This document shows, one piece after another, positions 1-14,600 of a stretch of 64,000 nucleotides of DNA (its first letter is position 1; every line of letters starts with the position of its first letter). The position numbers and the translations under genes are program-made. The stretch is from assembly GCA_009760885.1 (NCBI GenBank), contig CM019719.1, positions 23,768,084-23,832,083 on the forward strand. Direction: 5' to 3'. The DNA comes from Achatina immaculata. Its lineage: Eukaryota > Mollusca > Gastropoda > Stylommatophora > Achatinidae. Below the pieces are notes generated by a model. The model did not search any database. It had not been told where the DNA came from and saw nothing but the letters and a program-made list of their open reading frames with translations.

Positions 1-175
1 TTCTCTTTAAGCACTGACATGTCTTCAGTGTTATCTAAGTGTGCCACACTCTACATTTTTTTTTTTAGTGAGTTTTCCTAGTTTAGCTGTCAGGTGTCTA
101 GTTTTACAGTTGGATCGGTTAAAGCACACCAGTAGCAGGTCTCCAGTTAGCAGTCTTCACTTGAGAATCTCTCTG

Positions 176-480
176 AACCTTAAGTGCCCAGGGCACATGG
201 GGCTTCCTCAAGGGTTTTCCACAAATGTCTGTCCTTTGCCTTTTTTTTCCATTCTTGCCCAGGTGAGCCTTCTATTGCTCAACATCCTCTCTGTTGTTCT
301 TCTCCATGGCTACCCTTACTTCTGTTCCCCTGTGGTGTCCATCCTAGTACTGTTTTTGGTAGTGAGTTGTCAGTCATTCAGAGCAAATGTCCCAACCATC
401 GCCAACGTCCTTCCTCAATCATTGGCATCAGTGGCTTCATCTGCATTTCTGCCAACAAGATGTTATTTCTTATTCTTGAG
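176..480 (-). mobile_element. LINE 3' end, family D (copy D1)
   Basis: Read on the minus strand this encodes the C-terminal tail of a non-LTR reverse transcriptase polyprotein, with motifs like [19 protein letters not shown] and TTERMLSNR. The same segment recurs at 7356-8020, 23091-23275, 25297-25480 and 47220-47545. The 3' end (ggcacttaaggttca then GA-rich) lies at the low coordinate. It is frameshifted and 5'-truncated, so it is a fossil. Confidence 0.8.
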
Positions 481-627
481 AATATTAGATCATTATTGGC
501 TGAACTACACCTGCATCTGTTATTTTAAAAAAAAAAGACCTGATACTTATACTTGAAAATCTCCAGGGAACATCTAAATCATATTCATCTGTTCACTGAC
601 AAACACATTTTATTGTTCTTCTTTCAG

Positions 628-903
628 AAATGGCAGCAGATGAAATACAAGTTGAAGCAGGAGATGAGACTTTTTGGCTTGTGGAGGTCACATCTGAAGA
701 TTATCGAGGGATGTTTTGGGACCAGTGTTGTTTCTTATTTCATCTTCCTCAAGTGGGTGCTTCTCATAAACATTCCAATCTTCCTGCTGACATTCTCCTT
801 CTTGGTGATCCCACAGATTTTGTACAGGTACTATGCAAAGGTGCCAGCTGGCTATGCAGATAACAAGAATGATTTCACTGGGATTGAGTTGCTGACAGGA
901 ACG
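628..903 (+). CDS. TMC: TMC exon 1 (first in window)
   Basis: 92 codons, phase 0 at both ends; acceptor ctttcag, donor gtgaga. It encodes a basic/amphipathic lead (KWQQMKYKLKQEMRLFGLW), then GTSVVSYFIFLKW and the first transmembrane helix in view (VLLINIPIFLLTFSFLVIP), ending FTGIELLTGT. Opening in mid-protein shows that earlier exons lie to the left. Confidence 0.93.
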
Positions 904-3900
904 GTGAGAGCTTGTGTACTTTTTTTTTTCTTTTTTTTTTATAACATTATCATTATGCCTTTCTTCTGTTGTCTCCTTAATTTTAGGCTGTTTTGATACT
1001 TTTATCTTTGACCGCAGGAGTTGTCATCTACCTGTATTTGTTTGTCTTATACAGAGATGTCAGTTTGGCCATTAGATTAGTGTAAGAGTGAGCTTAAGTG
1101 GTTTTTAGTTATTTTTTTAAATGAGAGTGTGAGCGTCTGGACTGAAAGTACCATAGTTTTTCAGTCTGAAGAAAATTTTCTCTCTCTGCTGATATTACTC
1201 TCCAGTCAAACCAGCTGTCAGAATAGGTACTTTGCATAATATGCTGTGGAAAATTGCCTCTGAAAATGGATTTGGTATGGTTAGCATTAACAAAATAGTG
1301 GACAAAGCATAATAAAAACAAAACAAGAGAATTACCTGGGACTCAAACAACGGGCTCTGGTAGGGCAAACAGCTGCCTAGCGTGAGAAAAGTGCACTGTC
1401 CACTTTGCCATCTAACACCTCCAAAGAAGGGAATAAAGATGCTTGAATAGCTGGGTCTTTAATGCTGCCGATATTATGACACCTGGAAAGGAAGCGAGGT
1501 TGTGACAGAAATTCCACCATTTAAGCTTAATCATCTGCAGGTACCCAGTTTTTTTAAATACAAACAAACATACATGGTCTCCTGCAAATGTTTAATGCTA
1601 ACTGGACAACAGTAACAACAATAAACAATGTTTTACACAAAGGGTAGTTTCAGGGGTAGATTTTTTCAAATGAGTAGCAATGAAGCTTTCATCTGAAGTT
1701 CTTTGTCTGTTATTTTTTTTTTAATGTTAACCATACAATACTCTGCTAAATCAGTTCTCTGAAAACGGGAAATGTTAGCCTGTGCAGTGAGGCACAATAG
1801 ATTTTTCTATCCTCACAAAAGTTGTCAGTATATGAAAGGAAAATAGGTTATTACATTTGAGGAATGTCTAACAGAAGCAAATGTAGAAAGCAACCTAATT
1901 AAATCCATAAGAAAATGACAGTCATTGGACATAGAAGAAGAGGGCTTGAAAACTCCATAACAGTAGGAAAGATAAGTGGGAAGGAAGAGAGGGGAGGCCC
2001 AAGAGAAAAAAAATCATGCATGGTCTAACATAATGGCACAGTTAAAAAGTCATCACTTGAGCTGATATCAAGGCGATATCTGTGGTGAGACATGACAGCC
2101 AGCACATCTAGGTTGCAGTTTAATCCCATGAATATTGGATTTCTCCTGTGTCACTGTGGATCAGCAGTAGAGAAAAGAATTTCTAGAGAAAACCTATGAG
2201 GCAGTTGTCTTACCATTAGTCCGGGCATGTTACTTGGTACACCACTGACCAGGATAAAGAAGTTCATAACAGCCTTTTTTGTCAGATAGCACTACAAGAA
2301 CTCTTATATCTTACATCCTTCTTGTGGCGTTAATGTCATGTAGGGCTCATATGGTAGTTCACCAAGTTTTCTTGTTTTCGGCAAGCTTTTCAGCCTCATC
2401 AAGGGATTTTATGCCTGCTAAATTGGCCTCTCTTAACAATGTCCTCGTTAGAGTTTCACGTGGTCAACCTTTTTTTCTTCGGCCTGTTGTGTTCCACTTG
2501 ATAGCTTGTTTTGGGATTCTCTGACTGTTTCTTCTCATCACATGACAGACTTATGTCCATCTCCTTTTTTCTGCTCACCCATGAGACAGGTTGTTGTTTG
2601 CTCATCTGCCTTATCTCTACATTGAATTCTTGAATTCTACAAGATTTACAGGGAGAAAAACTTGCATCTTGACTGTCTGTGGTTTGGTTGATTCTGATAA
2701 CTAAGCTATCTCTCTGAGCTCTGACTGCCTTCATTATATTTTGTGTAGGTTACATTTATTCCTTCACTGTTGGTCTTGGAACTGCTGTAGCCATAGCTTA
2801 CAATCTGAAGAGATCCTGTCATTAGGTCTAAGTAAAGTCAGTCAAGACCTTGCCTTGTCTCTGCTTAGTCAACTGAAACATAATTTAAAGAGTTTTAAAT
2901 AGGTTTACCTCAGAATGTACACCTGAACTGCATATAGTAATGATAGTATTGAAGTAGTAGAAATTATTATAAAAAGCCCAAGCAGTATCAGTGTGAGATT
3001 AAGCATGTTTACTATCCTCCCTACTTCAGGGATTCTTCAAAGACTCTGAGATGTACTATGGGTTTTACACAAGCAGAACAGTAGAAGTCTTCGGTGGGAA
3101 AAGATATGACATGAAGCACGCTTATATCTTAACATGCATTGGCTACTACTTGTTCTGTGTTATCATACTGGGATACAGGTAAGCATCATCTTTATTAGAG
3201 CTGCTCCCCCTGGGAACAACTGTGTTAAGAACACACTTATCTTAACATAGTCTTTGTGAGACAGGGAACATAATCTGTTTGCTTAAAAACTCTGAACTAC
3301 TTCTGTATCCCAGAAACCTGTAGCAGTCAACACTAACTGTAATTGTTATTTTTGTAAAATATAATGTCAGGTTGGTGAATGGATGGGGACATGGAGATCG
3401 CCGGCGGGGATAAGGAAAATCTGGTGTGAAACCAATGAATCCAGAACATAACAAGCCTGTGGGTCTTTACAACAATGCCTATCAGAAAGATGTAAACAAA
3501 ACAGAGTCAGTAGACTATAGATGGTGGGGAATGGATATTGCTGAGGCACTCATCAGATTCCTCATCGCAGTGTCAGAGTGTCTCTGTGGAACTGTCTCAA
3601 AGTCATCTGGCCAGCCAGCGTTGCATGCTGGATCTGACATGGAAAGGGGCTTAAGTACAGCCACCAGAGGCTGAAAACAAAGTTTTAACCAGGCCAGCCT
3701 ACACCACTGTCTTCATGGCAGTCTGAGAAAGACCACAGTCTGCCCTAGCAAGGAAAGGTGCTGAAGTCGGAGGTACACAGCCCAAAGACTCATCACAAAA
3801 ATCAGGGTACCACTCATCATCGCCAGTGTGCGTACAAAGAAGAAGATTAGAGCTGCTGCTTCTCATGAGTACAAACTACCTTATTCATGTATATGTATAT

Positions 3901-5640
3901 TTGGCGGTGTGGTTACTGAGTAGTTAGATGCTCGGCTTACTAATTCGGTGGTACCGGGTTCAAGTCCCAGCAGTGGGATTTTCTCAGGTGCACTAAAAAG
4001 GCCCTGGGATCCACCCAGCCTCTAAAAATGGGTACCAGAGAAATCTGGGGAGATAAATGCAGTCAGGCATGATATTGACCACATCACACTTCTGTGTGCT
4101 GAAGGTTGTGGAAATACGGGCCTAACACCCTTTCCCCAGTGTCTTAGTGGCATGGAAACAGGAAAATACCTTACCTTTACATATATGAGGGTCATACCGA
4201 AAGTCATGAGCAAAAATTTTTTAAAAATCAGAATTTATAGATAGAGAAAATATAAATGTATCACCTCAATCTGCATCCTTTGCACTTCATGTAGAGGTCA
4301 CATGACGTCACCATCATGTGTCACGTGACCACGTGGAGCATAAACAAAATGACAGGTACTGAAGTTTCGTTTCGTCAGTGTGCTGTTATTGAGTTCCTCG
4401 TTAGAGAGGAAATCCCTGCTGCTGAAATTCACCAAAGACTTCAACTTGCTTATGGAGATATGTGTATGGGTGCTAGCAGTGTTAGGAGGTGGGTGAAACA
4501 TTTCAAATATGGAAGCACGAGCATCCAAGATATGCCTTGCAACGGTTGCCTTCGAACTGCCTCCAAAGAACGCAACATGGATAGAGTTAATGACATCATT
4601 AAAGAAGACAGACTGAAATTGCTGTAAATCATGGAATAAGACACAGTGCAGTACAGGAAATGACTGAAAACCTAGGCCACTGGGTCCCACAGGAGAGAAC
4701 ATCCAGAAAACAGTGCGTCTGTGCCATCGGTCAGTCGGATCTGATTTCTGCCGGGAGAGTATTTTCAAACTTGCTGAGTGACTGGAAAAATATGTTCAGA
4801 GAAATGGAGATTATGTTGAAAAGGATGCAGATTAAGGTGATACATTTATATTTTTTCTATCTGTAAATTCTGATTGTTAAAAAAAATTTTGCTCACAACT
4901 TTCAGTATGGCCTTCGTTTATGAATAATATAGCTTAGCAAAGTGTTAACTGGTTAATAATGCATTGTTTTATAATAACTTTTATGGCGATATTAGTGTTG
5001 TCACATCTTTCTAAATATTGAGTTATTTTGAGAAATTAATACAAACAGAGAAGACAAAGAGAAACTGAATTAATATGCTATGGTTCTGTAACAATGTGCT
5101 CACTCCATCTCCAGATAATTTTTTTTTTAACTCCAAACCTGCAGAGTCATGGCTGCCATATTTCACTGGGAAGTGATGCAGTTACTATTTTTAGCATTTT
5201 TGACAGTTTAAAATTATGATTTCTTAATTATAGAACACATCTCAGTTACTGCAGTCATTTTATTTGTAATTTTTTTTTTTTTAAAGGAGGGCGCTTAAAC
5301 GCCTACTGATAGGCAAAGAATTAGTAGTAATTAAATTATATGTTTTTAGAAGGAAAATTCCCGTCTCTTTTCCTGTGCTTAATTTAATTTTAATTTTCCT
5401 GTAGTTATCTCAGATCGTACAGGAAGTACTACATTGAGGTCAGCGGGTCTGTCCGTCAGTATTATTTCAGTCTGATGTTCTGTGGCTGGGACTATGGAAT
5501 CACATCTCAAGAAACAGGACAGCTGAAGCATCGAAGTATTTATAATGAGTTCAAGGTCAGTTTAACTTACATCATAGTTTATTGTTAGTGGTTTTGTCTT
5601 CTTGATTCCCAGGTCATGCTTTAAGACTGTCTATTCTGTT

Positions 5641-5675
<35 letters not shown>

Positions 5676-8600
5676 GTCAGTACTTTCCTCTTCTTTGCTT
5701 TGGAATGTAGTTATCCATTTTGTTATTCCTTTTTGGACTTTGACTGACCATTTAGAGATCACAGTTTTGAAAATGTGGCAAATTGTTTGGCAATTTCACT
5801 TTACATTGTAACTTTGAATTTTTGTCTTATCTGTTAAATTCTTTTCTTGTGTTTTTTTTTTTTTCTGCTTTTTCCAGGAATACCTGGCAGGAATGAACAC
5901 CGTGAAGGAGATTTTAACAAGGGGGAAAATAGCTAGAAAATGGCTCGTCAGACTTCTTGTGTGGACTGTGGTGTTGGCATTGCTTGGTGCATCTGGTTAT
6001 GTGACTTATGTGGTGTCTACTGAGCTTTCTGTGAAAGATAGTCAGGGAAATAGCACAGTAAGTGAAGATGAGGAAAATCTTATATAGCGGTCTGTTTTTT
6101 TCTTTTCTTTCTTTCTGTTTTTTTTTTTTTTTGTATTGCTTGTATGAAGAGGTGTTGCATTTAGGGTTTTCTTTATTTCTGATAGTAGGTGCAGAATGAA
6201 GTTTTGTGTGATATACTGTATGGTTCTTTTTAAAAACTATATCGACTGGAGTATTGATAAGAATATTGATAATAATATGAAAAGACCATAGTTTTGCACA
6301 TAGTTTTGTATGGTTACCTATAAAATGGAGAACACTGAATGAGAGAAAGAAAAATATGAGATGACTGTTGCTTGAGCTTAAAATGAGAGAAAGAAAAATA
6401 TAAGATGACTATGGCTTGAGCTTAAAATGAGAGAAAGAAAAATATAAGATGACTATGGCTTGAGTCCAGTAAAACAAGCAACTGCCTAGCTATGTGAGGG
6501 CAAAATACTATCCACTCATTATTGTGGGGACAACATACTATCGACTCATTACTGTGGGGCCAACATACTATCCACTCATTATTATGGGGACAACATACTG
6601 TCCACTCATCCATGTGTCTTCCTAAACAGACAGACAGACTTATACACAAAATCCTGTCTGGAGTGGGGAAATATCAGTTTTGAAAAAAATTCTTCAGTGA
6701 AATACTGCAATTTAATGTTTAAAAAAGAGGAACACTAGGCAAAACATGACAAAGAAATAGTAACCTTGGACTGCTGGTCCTAGAGGTGCCCAAGTAAACT
6801 GTGACGATGTTGTAAATCACAGTCTTTAATTTCCAGTATTTCATTGGTCATTTCATGAGGAAGATTCTGTTGTAAACATATACATAAAGGCACTGGATAT
6901 GTGGCATAAAATTTTGTGTATATATTAATCAATTAATGTGATAATTATTCATATTAATATACTAATTAATAAGTACATATTAATCAATTAATTTGATAAT
7001 TATTAATATTAACATGCCAGTTAATAAATAACTACCCAGTCACTCCATTTTTCAGACAGAAGTTCCTGCAATCAATTCCCTTGTGATGCCATTTGTGATA
7101 TCCTCAATGCAGCTAATTATTCCCATGGTATTCTCCTTCCTTGAAGCCTATGAACAGTTTTCGATGCCAAAATATGAGCTCTATGTGCACATGTTCAGGT
7201 ATTTTACTGTCATGTATCATTGTCATTGCTTGATTACCTCAAAACATTTATCCACATTTTCGTGGTTTTTTGGAAATTAGTAGAAATAGTTGTTATCTGG
7301 GAAAATTCTGCCATAGTAGCTGTAGCCAAGGGCACTGTGGTCATGCTTGTGAACATCGTTTCTCCAAAGTTAATGAAGCAAAATGTGAACAACAGAAATG
7401 TACTGAGAGGAGATAACAAGTTAGTGGAGGAGGTCAATGAATTTGTATATCTTGGTAGTAGAGTATCAGAAGATGGAGACAGCACAGAGGACATCAACAG
7501 CAGACTTACTAGAGCAAACCAGGCTTTTGCAGTGCTGCAGACTATATGGAAATCTAAAAAACTAAGCATAAATATGAAAATCAGGATATTTAAGAGTAAC
7601 GTTCTAAGTGTACTACTCTATGGAAGTGAATGCTGGAAAATCACCTAAAACCATAGAAAACAAGTTGAATCCTTTCCAGTTTAAATGTTTACGAAGAGTT
7701 AGAAGAATATTTTGGCCAAACACCATAAGAAATAATATATTGTTGGCAGAAATGCCACTGATAGGAATTATAAGGAAAGATGGTGGCGATAATTGGAGTA
7801 TGTGCAGTGGATGACTGATGACTCACTACCAAAAATAGCGCTAAGATGGACACCACAGGGGAACAGAAGTAAGGCTAGACCAAGGGTGACATGGAGAAGA
7901 ACAACAGAGAGGATATTGAGCAATAGAAGGCTCACCTGGGCAAGAGCGGGGAAAAAAAAAAGGCGAAGGACAGGCATTTGTGGAAAAGCTTGCCTTGGGC
8001 ACTTAAGGTTCAGAGAAAGTGGTAGCCCAGGGCACTCTGGTCATGCTTGTGACCATTGGTTCTTCTTATAGAAATGTGGGTTTGAATCACAGTAATATCC
8101 CAGTTTTCCTTTTTATATGAGAGTGAAATTTAATTGGCCAACTATTTTGCGAGCCCTATGTGCCGTTTAACGGCACGGGAAGGATATAAGATAAGATAAG
8201 ATAAGAAGAAATTTAAAACTAATTTTCAGACTCTGTGGCAACTGCTTTGGATCATAATTCCTCAGTTTAAAAGCAGTACTCACTCCCAAGCACTGGGGAA
8301 ACTGGTAGAACTATATGACATTTGTACAACATCAGTACCCTTTTTCAGTGCAACTTTCTGAGATGGAGCAATGTGGTTTGTTAATGTGGCCATTGTGTTG
8401 ATTGTACCTGCTTCGCATTTATCTTTCCTGTGCCTGCATTTTAGAAGACAGTGAGGTCAGTTTAAGAGACAAGAAGACCCAAATGCAAGGAAACTGAATG
8501 CACCAACATAAATATCATTTACTGTTTGTTCTGCCTATCATGCTGTTGTGTATAATTAGTGTAACCCTATGAGAGGAGGTGCCTAAGAAAATTCTTGACA

Positions 8601-11600
8601 AATTCAGTGAACTGCTGACATACATAAGCTTCAGTATTCTGTAACAAAAAGAGTGGAGTAAACAGAAAGACTGAATTTTGTGGCATGAGAAAGTCATTTG
8701 GTTTTTATAGTTGACAACTTTTTTAAAAAAAAATTCTTAGCTCTCTTATGATTTTTTTTTTCCCTGTATGTAGCTTGATGTTCGCAGTCTTTTTTATTCT
8801 GAGCACTTAAATTTATTTTTAAAAAAAGTTTTCTGTGTTGAACATTTGGTTATGTTTTCCATGGTATAAAGATTAATGAAGTAAAGCAAGTTATAATTAA
8901 CAAGACTTGTATGAAATATTTTGCTGGTAAATTGAAATGGTAGTGAGTAGGCTTTAGTGAGTAACAAGACAGCGAGTACAGCGACTAAAGAAAGAAAAAT
9001 TATGCGTGTCAAATTTGATGTTATAGAGACTGTTGTGTTCAAGTTTCCAGCCAAAATTACTACTTGTTAACCATTTAGTTGTATAAATTTATTTTCTTTG
9101 TCCATACTATATTGTCTCTCTTCATTTTGTTTCTTGTCATCGATTGATGAAAGCCTAAGCAAAGCATGACATTGTTCTCACATTAGTGTATAAGACTTTT
9201 TTTGTTTTGTTTTTTAAGAAAGTAAGCTGTTTCCACAACTTCTTTTACAGTGACCCTGTTTTTAGGTTTTGTGCACCGCCATATCTACAAGCCCCATGAA
9301 ACAGTTAAAGCCATCAAATCACAGTCTTTTGGAAGTCATAATCCAGAATAGCCAGTTCCTTAAAACCAAATTGCCAACACTCATGCCTGAAATTAATTAG
9401 TTGATATTTTGCGTGTGTGTGCGTGCGTGCATGCATGGATTTGTTTTTTTTTTTTTCTCTCTCTTAAGAAGAGTTGTATACTTTTTCTTGCTCTCAGAGT
9501 TGGAGAGCTTCAGCACCATATTACCTTGTCTGAAATTTTTACAGCAAGAAGTATCTTCTTCTTTTGAGATCGCTGAGAGTAAATATGGACATCATCTGAG
9601 GAGGAGAAATCTGAAGACAGATGACAGTGTCACAAAGATGGTGGATCTTGCAGCACAGACAGCTTATTGTTGCTGTGTTTGAGAATGTTATTAAAATGTT
9701 ATTAAAATTGATAGAATCAGTTATTAGATAAATGTCTGGGTAGAATGATGCTAGGTAAGTTCTATATGCAGGTAACACCTGCTTATGAAACCAAAACTGT
9801 TGTTTCAGGCATATACCACAAGTTTTACTAGATGTCCTGTACGCATTTGTTTTGTGAACAACATAATTTTTTTTAAAAATCATAATTTAAAATGAAAAAT
9901 GACATCATGTGTTCTTTCTATTTCAGCTTTGCTTTGTTGCTTCATTTGTTTCGTATATTAAACAGTACTACTTTTGGTTACATTTTGCAGAGAACAGTTG
10001 CTGCGGGCAGCCATGCTTGGTGTTTTGGTTTACTTTTGGCTACATCAATCTTCATCCAAAGTAAGCTTCATGTAAATAAAGTGAGAATACATGTTGGTTT
10101 ATTATCTGCCACGTTGGTATGGTGTAAGTGATCCTACATCTCCGTTCTTTGTGTTTCTGGAGTGTAGTTTTATTGCTTTCCATTTTCCATGTAACCAGGT
10201 CAGCTCATTGAGGTATATTTCTCTTAACTTGTCTATCTTTGTTTTTCCTTTCAGTTTTCCAATGATGGTCAAGTTTTCTAACTTCTGTCTTCTCCTAACA
10301 TCCGAATAATTGTGTAATATTAAATTAATTTGGTTATGCTTTTCATGATGTGAAGATTAATGAAATAAAGCAATGCATAATGAACAAAGACTCCATTAAA
10401 TTATTTTACTGGTATAATGAAGTGGTGAAGGGTGATCTTTACTTTGTAACAAGACAAGACACAGCAAGTAAAGAGAGAAAAAATTATGCATATTCCATGC
10501 TATAAAGACTGGTGCACTCAGGCAGCCAGTGTTGTTAACCTTTTAAACATGTACTTTCATGTGCTGATGGTCTTGGAAATACGGGCCTAACACTTTATCT
10601 CCAAATGCCCTAATAGCGTGGGGATGGGGATTTTACCTTCTTCTTTTCTTTAAACATGTAAATAGTAGTACTTAAAAATAATAATGTAATAAAAGTTGCC
10701 ATTAGTTTTGTATTAATATCTCTTTCTGTTTTTAATATGATGTAGTGCTGGGAAACATTTGTTGGACAGGAGATCTATCGACTGACAATCATGGACATGA
10801 TATTTGGTCTTGTATATACCTTCTTTATGGAGTTCATTCGCAAGTAAGTTCTACATCACATCTTCTTGATGTTGATTTTATTGTGCTGTTATGTTAGCCA
10901 TCTTTTTTATTAGCCACTCACAACTGTGAGTTCTTATCAAGCAAACAGCTAAGGATGAGACTAATTTTGGCAGAACAGCTAATTAAAAGCACTAAAAGAG
11001 TGTTATAAGTCATTGTATGCTGATGGAGATATTGAATGGGAGATTAGAGCATTTGTGGACATGTCCGGAGTGCAGTGATGATCAGTCATCAGTCCTCTAT
11101 TCCTAATGGAGCATAAGACATCAACAAAGGTTCTCCAGCCTATCCTGTCTTGAGCAAGGTAGGATACCTCAGACCAAGTCTTTCCCGCTTCCTTTAGTTC
11201 TTCCTGTATTGTGCGTCTTACATGTCCTCAATGGCCTGCCCCTCTTTCTTTTCCCTTGAGGTGTCCAAGTCAAGATGGCACCGTGGTGTCTTGTTCGGTT
11301 GGTGACTGTGTCTCTTGTGCTGGAGTAGGAGCTGGAGATCAGAAGAATAATACATTACCAGTCCCAGAGTTCACAGTGTTGATCCTCTTACTCTTTGAAG
11401 AAATAAATTATCATTGGACGCTCAGAAAAGATAACTCCAATATTAGTATCTGATTTTGCAAATTGTTCATTCTTTCTTATAAAAATGCAGAAATGTATAA
11501 GAAAGAATGCAGTCATACTTGTTCAGTCCATGTTTCATACATAATAATTTTATAATTCCGCAGTGACTTTCTTGTATTGTCATTTATGTTTTTTTTCTTC

Positions 11601-14600
11601 TTTGGTGGAAGTTAATGGGAAAAAGAAAAAGAGGAAGACCGAAACGAAGATGGCTGCAAGACATCGTTGATGATCTGGAAATGGATGCAGCAGCAGCAGG
11701 CCATCTTGCTCACAACCGAGAGGCCTACAGGAGTGCTGTTTGGGAGGCAAAGTTCCGCAAGGGACATGCAAAGGAATGAATGAAATGAATTGGTGGAAGT
11801 TACACTATTTATGTATTGCTGAATATTTTCCTGTCGTTTTTTTTTTCCTGATTATATGGAACATAATTTTAGTGAAGAACTCCTCTTTCCTTTTTTCCTC
11901 TTGATATTTTTCCAGAATTTGTTCATGGAAGTGGAAGCTTATAAAAAGAGCAGAGTTTGCTATAGCAAGACACACACTTGAACTGATTTACACTCAGAGC
12001 TTGTGTTGGTGAGTTGCTTCAACTGATCTAGCTGTGTAATATGTTTGGTTTTTTTATTGTTCTTAAAGTATACACTCATAGCTTTAGTTGGTGAGTTGCT
12101 TCAAACCATCCTGCTGTGTCATGTTTTTTTTTTTTTCTGTTAAGGTAAAGGTATTCTATTTTCTCATGTTTATAAATAAAGAGATATTTGATTATTTTAG
12201 ATTTTGTGCTGAGTGAAATAGCTTTTAAGTATTATAAATAGTCCAAAATGAATTCAAATTATATTTTAAAATTAAAATTTGCTAGAAATATCACTTCTTT
12301 TTCTGTATTCGAGGTTGTTGGTCACTTCAGATCCTGATCCCTGTGGACATGGCAAAGCCCGCAGTCCTCTCCAGATCCTGATAGGAGCCCCAAAGCTTTT
12401 GCCCCAAGCTTGTGTCCTCTGGCCATGTCTCAAGCCTCAGGTCTGCATGGTTTGGGCACTCTTGTAGGATATATTCTGGAGTCTGGACTCTACTGCCACA
12501 TGGACACTCGTCTGTGTGAGACATTTTGAGTCGATGCAGGTGGCTCAGTAGCTTGCAGTGGCCTGTCCTTGGGCGGAAGAGGATGGTTTGCTGATGTCTT
12601 TGTAGTTGGTGTATTGGATCTGGTTCATTGTTGCATTTCAGTTTCTTTTTCCATTCAGATCTGCACTGGTTACGGATGATGTTTTCGCCTCTTGGTAGTT
12701 TACTGGATGAGTTGTTTGATCTTGATTGCTGCCAGCTTTGGATAGGCTGTCAGCTATTTCATTTGCCATCTATTCCACAGTTGGATGGTACCCATTGTAG
12801 GGCCACGGTTGTTGACAGTGTAAGGTGCTTCAGTTCTGTTGTGATTTCCTGTATGTTTGCCTGTGGGTTCTTTGTACACTTCAGTAAAAACTTGAAGAAG
12901 AGCAGAACTCCTGTAAAAATGTTTTTTCAGCCATTCTTACTCTTACCTGTACTGAACAACAGGAATTCATAGCTTATGCATTGTGTGGAGAAAAATAGGA
13001 TGGATATATGTCGGTCATGTGATGATAAGAAACAATCAGAGAATCCACAAACAAGCTATCAAGTGGAACACAACAGGCTGAAGAAAAAGAGGTTGACGAC
13101 ATGAAACTCTAAAGAAGACATTGTTAAGAGAGGCCAGTTCAGTGGGCATAACATCCTTTTGATGATATTGAAACACTTGCCAAAGACAGGAAATCTTGGT
13201 GAACTACCGTGTAGCCCTGTGTGACGTTTAACGGCATGGGAAGGATGTAAGTGAATAATGTGTCCTGTATTTACAGCCAGGTCTGCTAAAATTTAACAGC
13301 AGAAGCAGTCAAACATGCTTCCTTGGTTTTTTTTTCACCATTCCAGACTTTTTTCAAAGTTCTGTAATGGTGGAACTGAGTTTACCTGATATGATATTTT
13401 TCCCTCAGCCCAATGACAGCTGTGTGTTTAGTATGCTCCAGTGTGTTGTGTTATATAGACAAGTGTTCTCTGTCTTTATGGACATATTTTTTTCCTTAAT
13501 AATTTATGCTGATTACCAATTTGTGCAACTGGATCCATGGGAAAGTTACAGCGGGGGAAGTCAGATCCATTGCCTTCAGTCAGAAAAGCCAATGTCACCA
13601 TGAATCCAACCGTCCTTCCATCTTAAATCTATTGCTTTCCAGCTGAGAAAGTGGCTCAGTATCTTTTCAGCTACCCTTTAATCTGCTGTTTATGTGACTG
13701 CGTACAACATGTTACCTGACTCAGAACACACATATATCATTTGTGTTTCTGTTTGTATGATTTTATACAGCATGCTGCCATACTTTGTACACACATCATG
13801 TAGTATTTATATTTCTGTTTAATTTTTCCTCTAGGCTTGGAATATTTTACTCCCCACTTCTGTCTGTAGTTGTCATTGTCAAACTTGTTATCACCTTTTA
13901 TGTTAAAAGGGTAAGTTTCATTGTTTAATAGTTTTTTATAGATGAACTTAAAGCAAAGAATGTATAAATATGAAAGAAATTTTTATTCAGCCAAATTTCA
14001 TAGTTTTGGCTCTGATTTTTTTATGTATTGTAAGTTCTTTGTTTCTTTATTGGTTTTCGCTTTTTATACTTATTTATCAGTTCACAGTTTTTAGTTGAAT
14101 TCATTAGTCACGTCACATGATTGTCAGAATATGTGGTCTGAGTTTATAATGAAACTGCCTTCCAGCAAACCCAGAAGCTATGGAATATTGTGATAGAAAT
14201 AGAGTTTCATCTCACCTAGTACTTGTCATACAATTACTGCTGAGAACAGCAAGCATTGTGTCAATAGAAGGAGAATCATCAGAATGGTTTGAGATACAGA
14301 AAGGTGTAAAATGAGGCTGCATCTTCTTTCTGTATCTTTTAGCACATGTGTGAAATGCATAATGAGAAATATTGGATACAGTCTGAATATAAGAAATTTG
14401 ATTCTTTCAGCATTGGAAGCCAAAATTATCGGAGAGCCTAGTTAATAACAACCCATCTTTCAGACAGCCAAGGTCTTGAAAATGTAATCTTGGCAGCCAG
14501 GAGAAACTGAAAAGTCCATAACCCCTCTCTGAATGCTTATAAAACTAAGATTATGGCAGCTGACAACACAGAAGAAATAACAAACTTACTTGTAAACATT

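Noticed and set aside
1009..1084. An exon after TMC exon 1 (VVIYLYLFVLYRDVS)
   Set aside because: A tag/cag acceptor and hydrophobic reading exist, but the segment ends in stops and disrupts the GT-GFF junction seen in the family.
2750..2832. Extra TMC exon (YSFTVGLGTAVAIAYNLKR, then stop)
   Set aside because: It has an acceptor-like start but the phase does not fit exon 1, and exon 1 already joins exon 2 in the family-typical order.
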